From a virus: DNA of 35,531 nt. Location: IMG/VR virus record IMGVR_UViG_3300025383_001390, positions 1 to 35,531 of that record; one strand, given 5' to 3'. A program made the translations under genes and the position numbers. The notes under the pieces are model-generated. The model was given only the letters and a program-made list of their open reading frames with translations. It had not been told where the DNA came from and ran no database searches. Below, piece by piece: positions 25,812 to 32,672 of the stretch. Position 1 is the first letter of the stretch. The number at the start of each line of letters is the position of its first letter.

Positions 25812-26720
25812 TTACAGATCGTTACCGGTATTAGGAGCGTGTTTATGCTTTATATACATAGATGTTTGTTTGTGTGGAAACGCGCCTAAGAATGTATCGT
25901 CTGGTAATGTGTATGGTATAAGTTTAGTGTCCTGTATTACTTTAGGAAAACCAACTTGATCTTGTGTGGTATATTTAAGGGTTTGTAAATACCATAAATC
26001 TAGAAATTTTTTCACTTCTTCGCTTTTATTGTTGAATGCAACAAAACAAGTAATCCACATTCCGAAATGGGAACAATCGCTTGGTGTATTATTAGGACAA
26101 CCCCTTCCTTCTTTACGGGATACAGTTTTCCAAAACTTTTCATCATACCCCTGTTCAATATAATCGTGATACTGTCGGTATATGTCTTGATACGGTTGGT
26201 GTACACCGTTATATTTTAAATCATGGTATCTACCTAAATCTGAACCAAATACTTCCCAAGCTAGATTTCCAGCTCTAAACTCATGCATCCAACTAACAAT
26301 TTTATATTGTTCACACATTTTAATCATGTATTCAGCTACATTTGGAGATATAATTTCTAACGTACCATCCATCCAAATAACAACATCATATTCTTTTAAC
26401 CGGGGTATGTTTTGCCAGTTTTGTTTATAATATTTTGCAATATTGAAAGGATGTCTATTGCTTGTTAATGGTGAACCGGAAGACGGAGCATAATCTGTAA
26501 TAACTTTAAGCTTATGAATAGAATTAATATAATACCCTTTATCTACAGGACTAGGGTATGTCAAATGATAAGGGGTATTATCTATGATCCAACCATTACT
26601 TGGTATGCTGGGGTTATCTGTAAAACAAATAAAGTCTGAATCTATAGTTTGTTTTACAAAAGGTTTGCACTCTAAATCATAACCCCCCATTATTGCTGTA
26701 ATAAAAGCTACTTTAACCAT
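25812..26720 (-). CDS. Glycosyltransferase-like protein, DUF616 (TOD1/MUCI70) type
   Basis: A 302-residue protein. The start V-A-F-I-T-A-I-M-G-G-Y-D (4-15), D-F-I-C-F-T-D-N at 29-36 and G-W at 43-44 match the N-terminal signature of DUF616-family putative glycosyltransferases. The later K-Y-Y-K-Q (97-100 region) and Y-D-V-V-I-W-M-D-G-T-L-E-I (111-123) match the conserved segment in which the Asp is thought to bind the sugar-nucleotide metal. A W-M-H-E-F-R segment follows at about 144-149. It probably transfers a sugar to a host or virion acceptor; donor and acceptor are unknown. It is the only gene on this strand for several kb and looks like cargo acquired from a cellular host. Confidence 0.72.
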   Translation of the reverse strand: MVKVAFITAIMGGYDLECKPFVKQTIDSDFICFTDNPSIPSNGWIIDNTPYHLTYPSPVDKGYYINSIHKLKVITDYAPSSGSPLTSNRHPFNIAKYYKQNWQNIPRLKEYDVVIWMDGTLEIISPNVAEYMIKMCEQYKIVSWMHEFRAGNLAWEVFGSDLGRYHDLKYNGVHQPYQDIYRQYHDYIEQGYDEKFWKTVSRKEGRGCPNNTPSDCSHFGMWITCFVAFNNKSEEVKKFLDLWYLQTLKYTTQDQVGFPKVIQDTKLIPYTLPDDTFLGAFPHKQTSMYIKHKHAPNTGNDL

Positions 26721-26754
26721 TTGATATTCGTTATTTACTTTCTATATTATTGGA

Positions 26755-27186
26755 ATGCAAACGTTCATGCCATATTCAACTTTCAGAGATTCTGCAAAAG
26801 TGCTTGATATGAAGCGACTTGGCAAGCAGCGTGTTGAAGTGCTGCAACTCTTAAACTCTTTACATAATCCTGATTACAAAGGATGGAAAAACCACCCTGC
26901 CCGGGAAATGTGGCGTGGATATGAACAAGCTTTAGTTAGCTATGGGTTAACTATTTGTTTAGAATGGAAAGCACGAGGATATAAAGATACTTGTTATGAG
27001 AAGATATCTAAATACGCGGATATAACTAAACCACTATCGTACCCTAAGTGGATCGGTGATGAGCAGTTACATCTTAGCCATAAATCAAATCTAATACGAA
27101 AATATCCGGAGCATTATAAGCCTATGTGGCCTGATGTACCAGATAATATCGAATATAAGTGGCCAACAGTAAATAATAATGTATGA
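26755..27186 (+). CDS. Pyrimidine-dimer DNA glycosylase family protein (Pyr_excise, MSMEG_6728-like)
   Basis: A 143-residue protein with the family signature: M-Q-T-F-M-P-Y at the start, S-A-K-V-L-D-M-K-R-L-G-K-Q-R-V-E (13-28), W-K-N-H-P-A-R-E-M-W-R-G-Y (44-56), E-W-K-A-R-G near 70-75 and S-H-K-S-N-L at about 108-113. The Pfam group that includes T4 endonuclease V (DenV) excises UV-induced pyrimidine dimers. Bacterial members like this one are less studied and may act on other substrates. UV repair would suit a phage of sunlit water. The stop overlaps the next small gene by 4 nt (ATGA). Length is normal for the family. Confidence 0.75.
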   Translation: MQTFMPYSTFRDSAKVLDMKRLGKQRVEVLQLLNSLHNPDYKGWKNHPAREMWRGYEQALVSYGLTICLEWKARGYKDTCYEKISKYADITKPLSYPKWIGDEQLHLSHKSNLIRKYPEHYKPMWPDVPDNIEYKWPTVNNNV

Positions 27187-27302
27187 AAACACTTATTATC
27201 GTTCTCGTAGTATTAGCTGCAGGTTTTTTAGCTTATAAGAAATTCTTTGCTAAAAAATCCGCACCAGCTGCAACAACTGATACTACTACAACACAACAAT
27301 AA
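27183..27302 (+). CDS. 39-residue single-pass membrane microprotein
   Basis: A short gene whose ATG overlaps the preceding stop (gtATGA). The product starts MKTLIIVLVVLAAGFLAY, a single hydrophobic helix of about 17 residues, followed by K-K-F-F-A-K-K and an Ala/Thr/Gln tail that ends in T-T-T-T-Q-Q. It is probably an inner-membrane protein with the basic side facing the cytoplasm, or an uncleaved signal anchor. The overlap and the coherent architecture support a real gene. Function unknown. Confidence 0.6.
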   Translation: MKTLIIVLVVLAAGFLAYKKFFAKKSAPAATTDTTTTQQ

Positions 27303-27309
27303 TTAAACA

Positions 27310-27339
27310 TAGTGCTTGATCTTAATCGGTCAGGCACTA
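27310..27339 (+). terminator. Hairpin after the membrane microprotein
   Basis: TAGTGCTTGA (27310-27319) pairs with TCAGGCACTA (27330-27339) with one G-U pair around a 10-nt loop. No T-run follows, so termination is doubtful. The same bases can be read as a promoter (next entry). Confidence 0.4.
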
Positions 27340-27343
27340 TAAT
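27316..27343 (+). promoter_or_regulatory. Sigma70-like promoter for the candidate RNA
   Basis: TTGATC (27316-27321), a 16-nt spacer, and a perfect TATAAT (27338-27343). A transcript would start near 27350, where no gene begins. It overlaps the hairpin at 27310-27339. Confidence 0.4.
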
Positions 27344-27349
27344 GATCTT

Positions 27350-27517
27350 CGTTCTTTAAACATTTTGTAGACTAACCATCTACATTACCAAAGATTCTTC
27401 TCAACAGAGCATGAGGCTTTGTCAGAGCCTGATCCCCGCGCAATAACGTATACCTTCGCGATGCAACTATAGCAAAAATACGGGGCTGTAGAATTTCATA
27501 AAGGCCTTCATTTTTTT
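27350..27517 (+). ncRNA. Candidate structured non-coding RNA
   Basis: The 278-nt gap 27303-27580 has no plausible gene but is locally richer in G and C than its surroundings and has consistent folding. TGTAGA (27366-27371) pairs with TCTACA (27379-27384). AGGCTT (27414-27419) pairs with GAGCCT (27425-27430), with one G-U pair. CCCCG (27434-27438) pairs with CGGGG (27481-27485) and encloses two small hairpins, a three-way-junction shape. A second TGTAGA at 27487-27492 could pair with the same TCTACA, so two structures are possible. A run of seven T (27511-27517) could end the RNA. It is not a tRNA, and I do not recognise it as tmRNA or another known family. Confidence 0.4.
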
Positions 27518-27518
27518 A

Positions 27519-27546
27519 TTGACTTATTGTTAATTCGTGCTATTAT
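27519..27546 (+). promoter_or_regulatory. Sigma70-like promoter
   Basis: TTGACT (27519-27524), a 16-nt spacer and TATTAT (27541-27546), 34 nt before the ATG at 27581. This is the best -35/-10 pair in the window. Confidence 0.5.
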
Positions 27547-27580
27547 TGTTTTGTTAACTTAAATTAAAAGATAATAAATT

Positions 27581-27826
27581 ATGCAAACAGTCGCTTCAAT
27601 GCGAGAATATATTAACGTTTATGTTCGTAATCAAACTACTGATAAGATTGGAACTGATCTACTGAACAAGTACTTCGGTATACCATTTAGCAGGGATAAA
27701 AAGGGTGTATATTACATTAATAATATTCCTATGTCAGAAAGTGACGTAAAAGATTATAATAAAGAATTCTTTCAAGAACTAGACACACATGCTGTTTTAG
27801 ATTTGTATCACCGTATTGCGGTATAA
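27581..27826 (+). CDS. Small hypothetical protein
   Basis: An 81-residue soluble protein with no recognised family. A helical N-terminus (M-R-E-Y-I-N-V-Y-V-R) is followed by K-Y-F-G-I-P-F-S-R-D-K-K-G (about 29-41) and an acidic helix with S-E-S-D-V-K-D-Y-N. The sigma70-like promoter at 27519-27546 serves it, and the next gene begins 1 nt after its stop. Promoter type and size suggest an early gene. Confidence 0.65.
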   Translation: MQTVASMREYINVYVRNQTTDKIGTDLLNKYFGIPFSRDKKGVYYINNIPMSESDVKDYNKEFFQELDTHAVLDLYHRIAV

Positions 27827-27827
27827 T

Positions 27828-28049
27828 ATGGATCCAAGAGTACAGAAGCTTATTGAAATGGGCATCTTACCAGACCCGAATTATGTTTCAAGAGAAAAGG
27901 TAGCAAATAGATTCGGTGTGATGGTGTGGGATCATAAAACTGCAGGTACATGTCAAGTTATGACAGGTGATAGTTTTAAACAAGCAAGTCAGTATATGGC
28001 ACAGCCTGGACATCGCTCGGGTATACGTAAATATGGTTTTAGAGGATAA
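27828..28049 (+). CDS. Small hypothetical protein
   Basis: A 73-residue protein read from the ATG at 27828, one base after the preceding stop. A TTG 12 bases upstream is a less likely start. MDPRVQKLIEMGILPDP looks like a short N-terminal helix; V-S-R-E-K-V-A-N-R-F-G-V (about 19-30) may be a second one, and the end is basic. No family recognised. The following outer-membrane gene starts 4 nt after the stop. Confidence 0.6.
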   Translation: MDPRVQKLIEMGILPDPNYVSREKVANRFGVMVWDHKTAGTCQVMTGDSFKQASQYMAQPGHRSGIRKYGFRG

Positions 28050-28053
28050 AACC

Positions 28054-29115
28054 ATGAAAAAATTACTTGCATTATTGTTATTAAATTTACTTTTAGTTAA
28101 GTATGTTTCCGCTCAAGGATGTGTAGTTGCACACGGCACAGGAATGCCTAACTGTACACTCGAAGATGATAATAAGTACTCATACGAGTCTTCTATATCA
28201 TATCGATGGTTTGAATCTAACAGAGATTATATAGGTACAAACTATAATCCACTACGCAACATTATAGGTGATCAAATTATCAACCATTCACATTTTGTAG
28301 ATATAAGTTTAAAATGCAATATATTCTTATCATCAACTGTTGATGTCACTGTACCATTTGTTTACCATACACGCTCTCAAGCTGTTAAAAATTCAAGCGG
28401 AGTGGTTATCGGGCGATACACTAATACATCATCTGGCATTGCAGATATCACCATTATAGCTAAGCATTTATTGTTACCGTCTAACCCTAAAGGTAATATT
28501 CAGTTAGGTGTTGGCGTGTCTCTACCTTCTGGAAACGATGCAACACAAGGCACGTTTCAATCTTATAACAATACCACTAAGACAATTACATATACAACGC
28601 ACGCTAACGACCAATCTATTCAACCTGGTAGTGGTGGGTACGGTATTGTTACAAGCTTTTATGGTTATCGTAAGATAAGCTCTTTTACGTTTTATATTGA
28701 CGGTACATACACTATGACACCTCAAAGTATCAACAATGTACAAACAGCCCGTTCCAACACATATGAACAAGTTATGTCAATACCTGACTTTTATCAAGGT
28801 AGGGTAGGTGTTGAATATAATTACCGCAACGTTACTCTAAGTTTAGGAGAGCGTATTGAAGGTGTGCCTGTATATGATTTAGTTGGTTATAGTAGTGGGT
28901 TTCGTCGTCCGGGTTATTCATTAGACTTAGATCCTGGTATTAGGTATAACGGTAGACGTTGGACTACGAGCATATATACACCTATTTCTCAAAGAGCAAA
29001 CCGTTTGCAAAGTAGAGCAGATAAATTAACTACAGCTTTAACTGGTAAGTACACACAAGGAGATGCTTTTTTTGCTCCTTACGAAATTATTGGTAGTGTA
29101 AGTTATAAGTTCTGA
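28054..29115 (+). CDS. Outer-membrane beta-barrel protein
   Basis: A 353-residue protein. The ATG at 28054 is chosen because it begins a clear Sec signal peptide: M-K-K, a Leu-rich core and V-S-A at 18-20 with cleavage before Q21. An upstream ATG at 27967 would bury this signal. The mature part is rich in Tyr, Ser, Thr, Gly and Asn with alternating strands, and it ends in G-S-V-S-Y-K-F. A C-terminal aromatic residue is the recognition signal for outer-membrane insertion. It resembles small bacterial transporter-like barrels, such as the phenol-degradation MetA type, but I cannot assign the family. A phage gene for an outer-membrane barrel is unusual. It could change surface receptors or import substrates. 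The 3' end overlaps a convergent gene by 13 nt. Confidence 0.75.
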   Translation: MKKLLALLLLNLLLVKYVSAQGCVVAHGTGMPNCTLEDDNKYSYESSISYRWFESNRDYIGTNYNPLRNIIGDQIINHSHFVDISLKCNIFLSSTVDVTVPFVYHTRSQAVKNSSGVVIGRYTNTSSGIADITIIAKHLLLPSNPKGNIQLGVGVSLPSGNDATQGTFQSYNNTTKTITYTTHANDQSIQPGSGGYGIVTSFYGYRKISSFTFYIDGTYTMTPQSINNVQTARSNTYEQVMSIPDFYQGRVGVEYNYRNVTLSLGERIEGVPVYDLVGYSSGFRRPGYSLDLDPGIRYNGRRWTTSIYTPISQRANRLQSRADKLTTALTGKYTQGDAFFAPYEIIGSVSYKF

Positions 29116-30626
29116 TTTTTATTTTTAAGCTTAGCTTCTTTTTCTGCAATATGAGCTCGTTGTTCTTCGAGTATATTTTCCAATCTCAACACCTCACCTG
29201 CTGGTGGTGGTAATGGTTCTTTAGGTTTATTGAATATTATTTCGCTTGATTTCATAATAATTGGTTCCGGGGTTGCTATCAATGTAGGAGTCGGTGTTAC
29301 AGTTAACGTAGGAGTTGGTGTAACCGTAGGTACCTCTGCAGCTACAGGTTCTATAATTAATTTTTTATATTCTTTTTTTTTCGTTGATTCGTCTTTAATA
29401 AGATAGTTAAAACATAACACAAGACATACAGCTAACGGATCAAACACAGACATAATTAACCAAATAAAGTATATTACTGTTTTATCTAACCCTAGACCTA
29501 AGCTATTAGCAACAAATCTAAAAGTACCTACATCTGTGTGCAATATTTGTTCTTTAATTTGATTATCTGTAATTAATAGTTTTTGTATTTGATCTAGGTT
29601 TGACTGTATTGTAGCTCTATTGCTTTTTAGTATTTGTTGTTTTTTACTGATTAAATTGTTTATATTATCGTTTGTATCTTTATTGTACTTTTCAATATTG
29701 TTCCTAATAGTATCAATTTCTTTTTCGAAAGTACTGATTAGTTTTTGATCATACGAGGTTTGAAAATTAAGACGTATAGCCACGTTACTAATTTTAGTGT
29801 TGTAATCTTCTACACGTTGCTTGTAATCGTTTCTCAACCCTTCCATTCTGTTTTGACATTCTTTAATTTGAGCATCTATTTTATCTCTTTCACTTTGTTG
29901 TTGTTCTTTTACGGTACGTGCTTTATCCAGGCCACTTTTCTTAAACAAACTACCATCACCTTGATTGAGCCAGGTTTGTACTTCTTTGTCCAATATCTGT
30001 AAACGGTTATTGTAAAGTTCTATTTGAGATAGTTCTTTGTTAATGTTACTATCTATTTCTGCTTTCTCTGCATCTAAGGCAGCTTTAGCAGCAGCCGTGT
30101 CTTCAGTAGCTCTTATGTTTTCGCTATTATCTGATTTTATTAATTTTATTTTAGCTTCTTTTTGATCTATTTGACGTAGTTGTTCTTTTATGAAATTTTC
30201 TTTATCTACATTAATAGTATCTATTTCATTTTGATTAGCTGTATCTTGAGAGAGTTTTACATTTTCTATTTTTAATTCTTCTATTCTCTTTAAATTGGTT
30301 TCTATTTGCTGTTCGTAGCCTTGTACTTTTACTGTTGTAGCATTATACCCAGAACTTAAATATCCGTATATACCTATAGATGTTATTGCCATTAACATCA
30401 TTGTTGCAAAAATTAAATATATTTTAAGTGCAGCGCTTATTTCGTTCCATTTATGGTGTAAAAAGGTAACCACTATAACTTTGCCAACTTCTAGGGCAGC
30501 TCCCATAACAACTATAGAAACGCCTGCTCCAACGAACAATAATGTTAATCCGACTATACTAAAATATGCAGCGCATCCAGCAATTGCTAATGCGGATAAT
30601 AGTATTAAAAATGCTAAAAAATACAT
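29103..30626 (-). CDS. Membrane protein with long coiled coil and Pro-Thr tail linker
   Basis: A 507-residue protein. Residues about 2-20, 24-47 and 66-90 are hydrophobic membrane helices. Residues about 100-370 form a long charged coiled coil rich in Gln, Glu, Lys and Ile. Another hydrophobic segment or pair lies at about 382-407. The C-terminal tail contains a Pro-Thr linker (about 431-455) and a charged helix at 480-507. It resembles membrane proteins I remember from marine T4-like phage genomes, function unknown. Several membrane passes on either side of a coil suggest a scaffold or membrane-shaping role. The Pro-Thr linker is of the same type as in the fibres, which is unexpected in a membrane protein. 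No signal peptide. Confidence 0.75.
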   Translation of the reverse strand: MYFLAFLILLSALAIAGCAAYFSIVGLTLLFVGAGVSIVVMGAALEVGKVIVVTFLHHKWNEISAALKIYLIFATMMLMAITSIGIYGYLSSGYNATTVKVQGYEQQIETNLKRIEELKIENVKLSQDTANQNEIDTINVDKENFIKEQLRQIDQKEAKIKLIKSDNSENIRATEDTAAAKAALDAEKAEIDSNINKELSQIELYNNRLQILDKEVQTWLNQGDGSLFKKSGLDKARTVKEQQQSERDKIDAQIKECQNRMEGLRNDYKQRVEDYNTKISNVAIRLNFQTSYDQKLISTFEKEIDTIRNNIEKYNKDTNDNINNLISKKQQILKSNRATIQSNLDQIQKLLITDNQIKEQILHTDVGTFRFVANSLGLGLDKTVIYFIWLIMSVFDPLAVCLVLCFNYLIKDESTKKKEYKKLIIEPVAAEVPTVTPTPTLTVTPTPTLIATPEPIIMKSSEIIFNKPKEPLPPPAGEVLRLENILEEQRAHIAEKEAKLKNKNQNL

Positions 30627-30710
30627 TGTCTATACTTATAATACATTACACTGTTATACTAATTTTAGCAATGTGTTGATTTCTCGAGTAACTAATATAA
30701 GTCCTAACAA

Positions 30711-30914
30711 ATGACACAAGAAAACTCACTATTAATAGCAGCTGTGCTTATTATTGTGTCGTTTGCTGTATTTGCTCCATTAGTGTTTTTAGCGTCTCTC
30801 AATACTTTATTTCCTGTGTTAGCTATACCATACACGCTAAAGACTTGGGCAGCAACATTTTTCTTACTTTTTATATTTGGTAGCCCGCTAGCTATCAGAG
30901 CTCGGGTTAAGTAA
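30711..30914 (+). CDS. Small two-helix membrane protein
   Basis: A 67-residue protein with two hydrophobic segments (about 8-29 and 33-58, separated by a short polar turn) and a basic end R-A-R-V-K. It could be a holin-like or envelope-modifying protein; size and topology fit class II holins, but no endolysin is visible nearby, so this is only a possibility. It is divergent from the 507-residue membrane protein and followed by a long hairpin. Confidence 0.6.
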   Translation: MTQENSLLIAAVLIIVSFAVFAPLVFLASLNTLFPVLAIPYTLKTWAATFFLLFIFGSPLAIRARVK

Positions 30915-30919
30915 AATTT

Positions 30920-30973
30920 TGGCGTACTTGGATGTGTATTGGGGTGTTTTCAGGGTGTTGTCCAAGTACGCTA
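30920..30973 (+). terminator. Long stem-loop with G-rich loop
   Basis: GCGTACTTGGA (30922-30932) pairs perfectly with TCCAAGTACGC (30961-30971), extended by one G-U and one T-A pair to 13 bp. The 28-nt loop contains GGGGTG and AGGGTG. CTTTTATTT follows. It may end transcription of the gene before it, but the loop is far larger than in a usual terminator and could be a regulatory RNA element. Confidence 0.5.
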
Positions 30974-31002
30974 CTTTTATTTATAATATTACTACTCAAG
31001 TA

Positions 31003-31010
31003 AGTAAATA
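31003..31010 (+). promoter_or_regulatory. Late-promoter-like AGTAAATA
   Basis: AGTAAATA ends 5 nt before the GTG start at 31016 and fits the TAAATA core of T4-type late promoters. Similar elements lie before 16676, 31808, 32673 and 34009. Confidence 0.35.
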
Positions 31011-31015
31011 TATTT

Positions 31016-31501
31016 GTGAAAAAATACGACCAACATTTTGATTTTTTATTAGAAAAACACTGTTGGACTGGATATCATAAAGTAGGTACCAAGATGAAAG
31101 GTGGTAAGCGTGTTAATAATTGTGTTAAGAACGAAAACATTGAAGGTACAGAATTAGAAAGTATTGTGAAAGACTTTATTGAGTATACTGTAAAAAAACT
31201 AGGTATTGAAACAGTACCAAAAATAATATTAGACAAAAATAAAGAAACGGTGTTACAGCTTAAAGCAATGGGTGGTTATATGCCCGATCTTCATAAAATT
31301 TGGATATACACTGGTAATAGAAACACCGCTGACGTTTTACGTACAATTGGTCATGAACTAATGCATGCTAAGCAGAGAGAACAAAGTAAAGGTAAACCAC
31401 TTGACGGTACTACAGGTTCACCTCATGAAAACGAAGCAAACGCAATGGCAGGTATTTTGTTAAGAACGTATGGTAAGATGAATCCTGATATATACAATTA
31501 A
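31016..31501 (+). CDS. Zinc metallopeptidase (HExxH) with N-terminal KGY-like motif
   Basis: A 161-residue protein starting at GTG. HELMH at 113-117 is a zinc-binding HExxH helix; E140 in E-N-E-A, 23 residues later, is a likely third ligand, as in gluzincins. The N-terminus has C-W-T-G-Y-H-K-V-G-T-K-M-K-G-G-K (16-31) and N-N-C-V (34-37). I recall this short Cys-x-Gly-Tyr...Asn-Cys-Val segment from many uncharacterised proteins of marine phages. Its role is not known to me. The domain is compact and could cut virion precursors or host proteins. The stop overlaps the next start by 1 nt, so it is coupled to the next gene. Confidence 0.8.
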   Translation: MKKYDQHFDFLLEKHCWTGYHKVGTKMKGGKRVNNCVKNENIEGTELESIVKDFIEYTVKKLGIETVPKIILDKNKETVLQLKAMGGYMPDLHKIWIYTGNRNTADVLRTIGHELMHAKQREQSKGKPLDGTTGSPHENEANAMAGILLRTYGKMNPDIYN

Positions 31502-31797
31502 TGAATTCTTTTAACAAACAAGCTAATCGTATTGTATCGGGTATTTTAAATGAAACAAAATATCATATAAAAGCTACTGTAATGCCTTGGGGCAATACAC
31601 AAAAACGTCTTGAAGGGTATGAAACAGCTGACACGCCCAATGCTGCACTGTTAAATTTTATACGTAAAGAAGCTTTATTAATAAAAGGAGACAAAAGACC
31701 TTGGAGAGTGCTTTACAGGCAAGCAGAAGAAAACGCCATTATTACACCTGTTGTAGAACCTGAAAAGAAATATTGGTATCAAGATAACGAACTCTAA
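31501..31797 (+). CDS. Hypothetical protein coupled to the metallopeptidase
   Basis: A 98-residue protein that starts inside the preceding stop (taATG). It has an N-terminal helix (S-F-N-K-Q-A-N-R-I-V-S-G-I-L-N), then beta-like sequence Y-H-I-K-A-T-V-M-P-W-G and a helix with N-A-A-L-L-N-F-I-R-K-E-A (about 47-58), followed by W-R-V-L-Y-R. This is an alpha-beta layout like small phage-encoded regulators. No family recognised. Coupling suggests it works together with the metallopeptidase, for example as its inhibitor or targeting partner; this is not tested by anything in the sequence. Confidence 0.62.
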   Translation: MNSFNKQANRIVSGILNETKYHIKATVMPWGNTQKRLEGYETADTPNAALLNFIRKEALLIKGDKRPWRVLYRQAEENAIITPVVEPEKKYWYQDNEL

Positions 31798-31800
31798 ATA
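31794..31800 (+). promoter_or_regulatory. Late-promoter-like CTAAATA
   Basis: CTAAATAATATATTATG runs directly into the ATG at 31808, almost the same string as CTAAATAATATATATATG before 16676. It includes the preceding stop codon. Confidence 0.4.
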
Positions 31801-31807
31801 ATATATT

Positions 31808-32653
31808 ATGCCCTGGAAAGTACGAGGAAAATGTGTTTATAAAAAAGATACCGGTAAAAAGGTAGGTTGTACGAAAGGCTCTGTAAAAAAGTACCTTGCA
31901 GCATTGCACATAAATGCGCATGAGTCTACTAAACCTAAAACTTTTAAAGAATTTTATAACAGTGTAATAAAAGAAGACCCTGCATATGCACCTAACATGC
32001 CCGGTATGAATGGTGATCAAACGGGTGTACAAGAAGGTGAATATGCAGATGAAAACGACGAAACAACTGATATTGGAGTAGTTGATGAGGAAATTGATAA
32101 AAGACAAATTATATATGACGTTATAGGAGATTTAGAAGATCTAGCGGTTAACCACAATTGGAGTAAACCTGTTGATAAAGATTTAGTGAAAGCAATGGCA
32201 GATTCGATTAGAGATGCAGGTATAGAGCCTACAGATTTGGATGCAGCGGTTAATGCCACCCCTGAACTACAGTATCAATATTTAATAACCGGCCCTAGTG
32301 CCTGGAAAGGTGGTAGTGGTGCTCTAAAAGATTTAAAAGCAATTTTAGCAGGTAATGAACCAGAAGAACTCGATGAAGATGACGCTGACCCTTCTAGTGC
32401 TACTAGTGAAATCGCGCCTGACGTGAACGCGGATGGCGGTGCAGCAGCTTCTGTAGGAGATAATATTGGAGAAAACTTTTTAAATCATAAAGGACCGGGA
32501 CGTCCTGGTGATAGTAAAAGACACGGTATTAAGAAACATACTACTTTAGCAGCATTAGACAAAATAGTACATAGCAAAACAGCTAGCCCTCGTAAAAAAC
32601 AACTCGCACATTGGCAAGCTAATATGCGTAGAGGCAAAGCTGGCAAAAAATAA
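31808..32653 (+). CDS. Acidic phage protein with Cys-containing N-terminal motif and basic C-terminus
   Basis: A 281-residue protein. The N-terminus has M-P-W-K-V-R-G-K-C-V-Y-K-K and V-G-C-T-K-G-S-V-K-K-Y-L-A-A-L (about 19-33), a short two-Cys module also seen, to my recollection, in other marine phage proteins. Residues about 35-90 and 180-215 are acidic and disordered. A helical domain lies in between (about 95-178). The last 60 residues are basic with G-P-G-R-P-G and S-P-R-K-K-Q-L-A-H-W-Q-A-N-M-R-R-G. An acidic body with a basic tail is found in scaffold or DNA-binding virion proteins, but no function is established. It follows the metallopeptidase pair. Confidence 0.65.
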   Translation: MPWKVRGKCVYKKDTGKKVGCTKGSVKKYLAALHINAHESTKPKTFKEFYNSVIKEDPAYAPNMPGMNGDQTGVQEGEYADENDETTDIGVVDEEIDKRQIIYDVIGDLEDLAVNHNWSKPVDKDLVKAMADSIRDAGIEPTDLDAAVNATPELQYQYLITGPSAWKGGSGALKDLKAILAGNEPEELDEDDADPSSATSEIAPDVNADGGAAASVGDNIGENFLNHKGPGRPGDSKRHGIKKHTTLAALDKIVHSKTASPRKKQLAHWQANMRRGKAGKK

Positions 32654-32660
32654 CTAACAA

Positions 32661-32667
32661 ATAAATA
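32661..32667 (+). promoter_or_regulatory. Late-promoter-like AATAAATA
   Basis: AATAAATA ends 5 nt before the ATG at 32673. ATAAATA matches the T4/cyanophage late-promoter core directly. Confidence 0.45.
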
Positions 32668-32672
32668 CTTGT

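Noticed and set aside
27350-27517. tRNA or tmRNA in the gap
   Set aside because: No cloverleaf, T-loop or 3' CCA found. The GGGGCTGTAGA stretch resembles the tmRNA 5' end only over six bases.
27967-28053. Upstream start for the outer-membrane barrel gene
   Set aside because: Would place 29 residues before the signal peptide and overlap the preceding gene; the ATG at 28054 starts directly with M-K-K and a Leu core.
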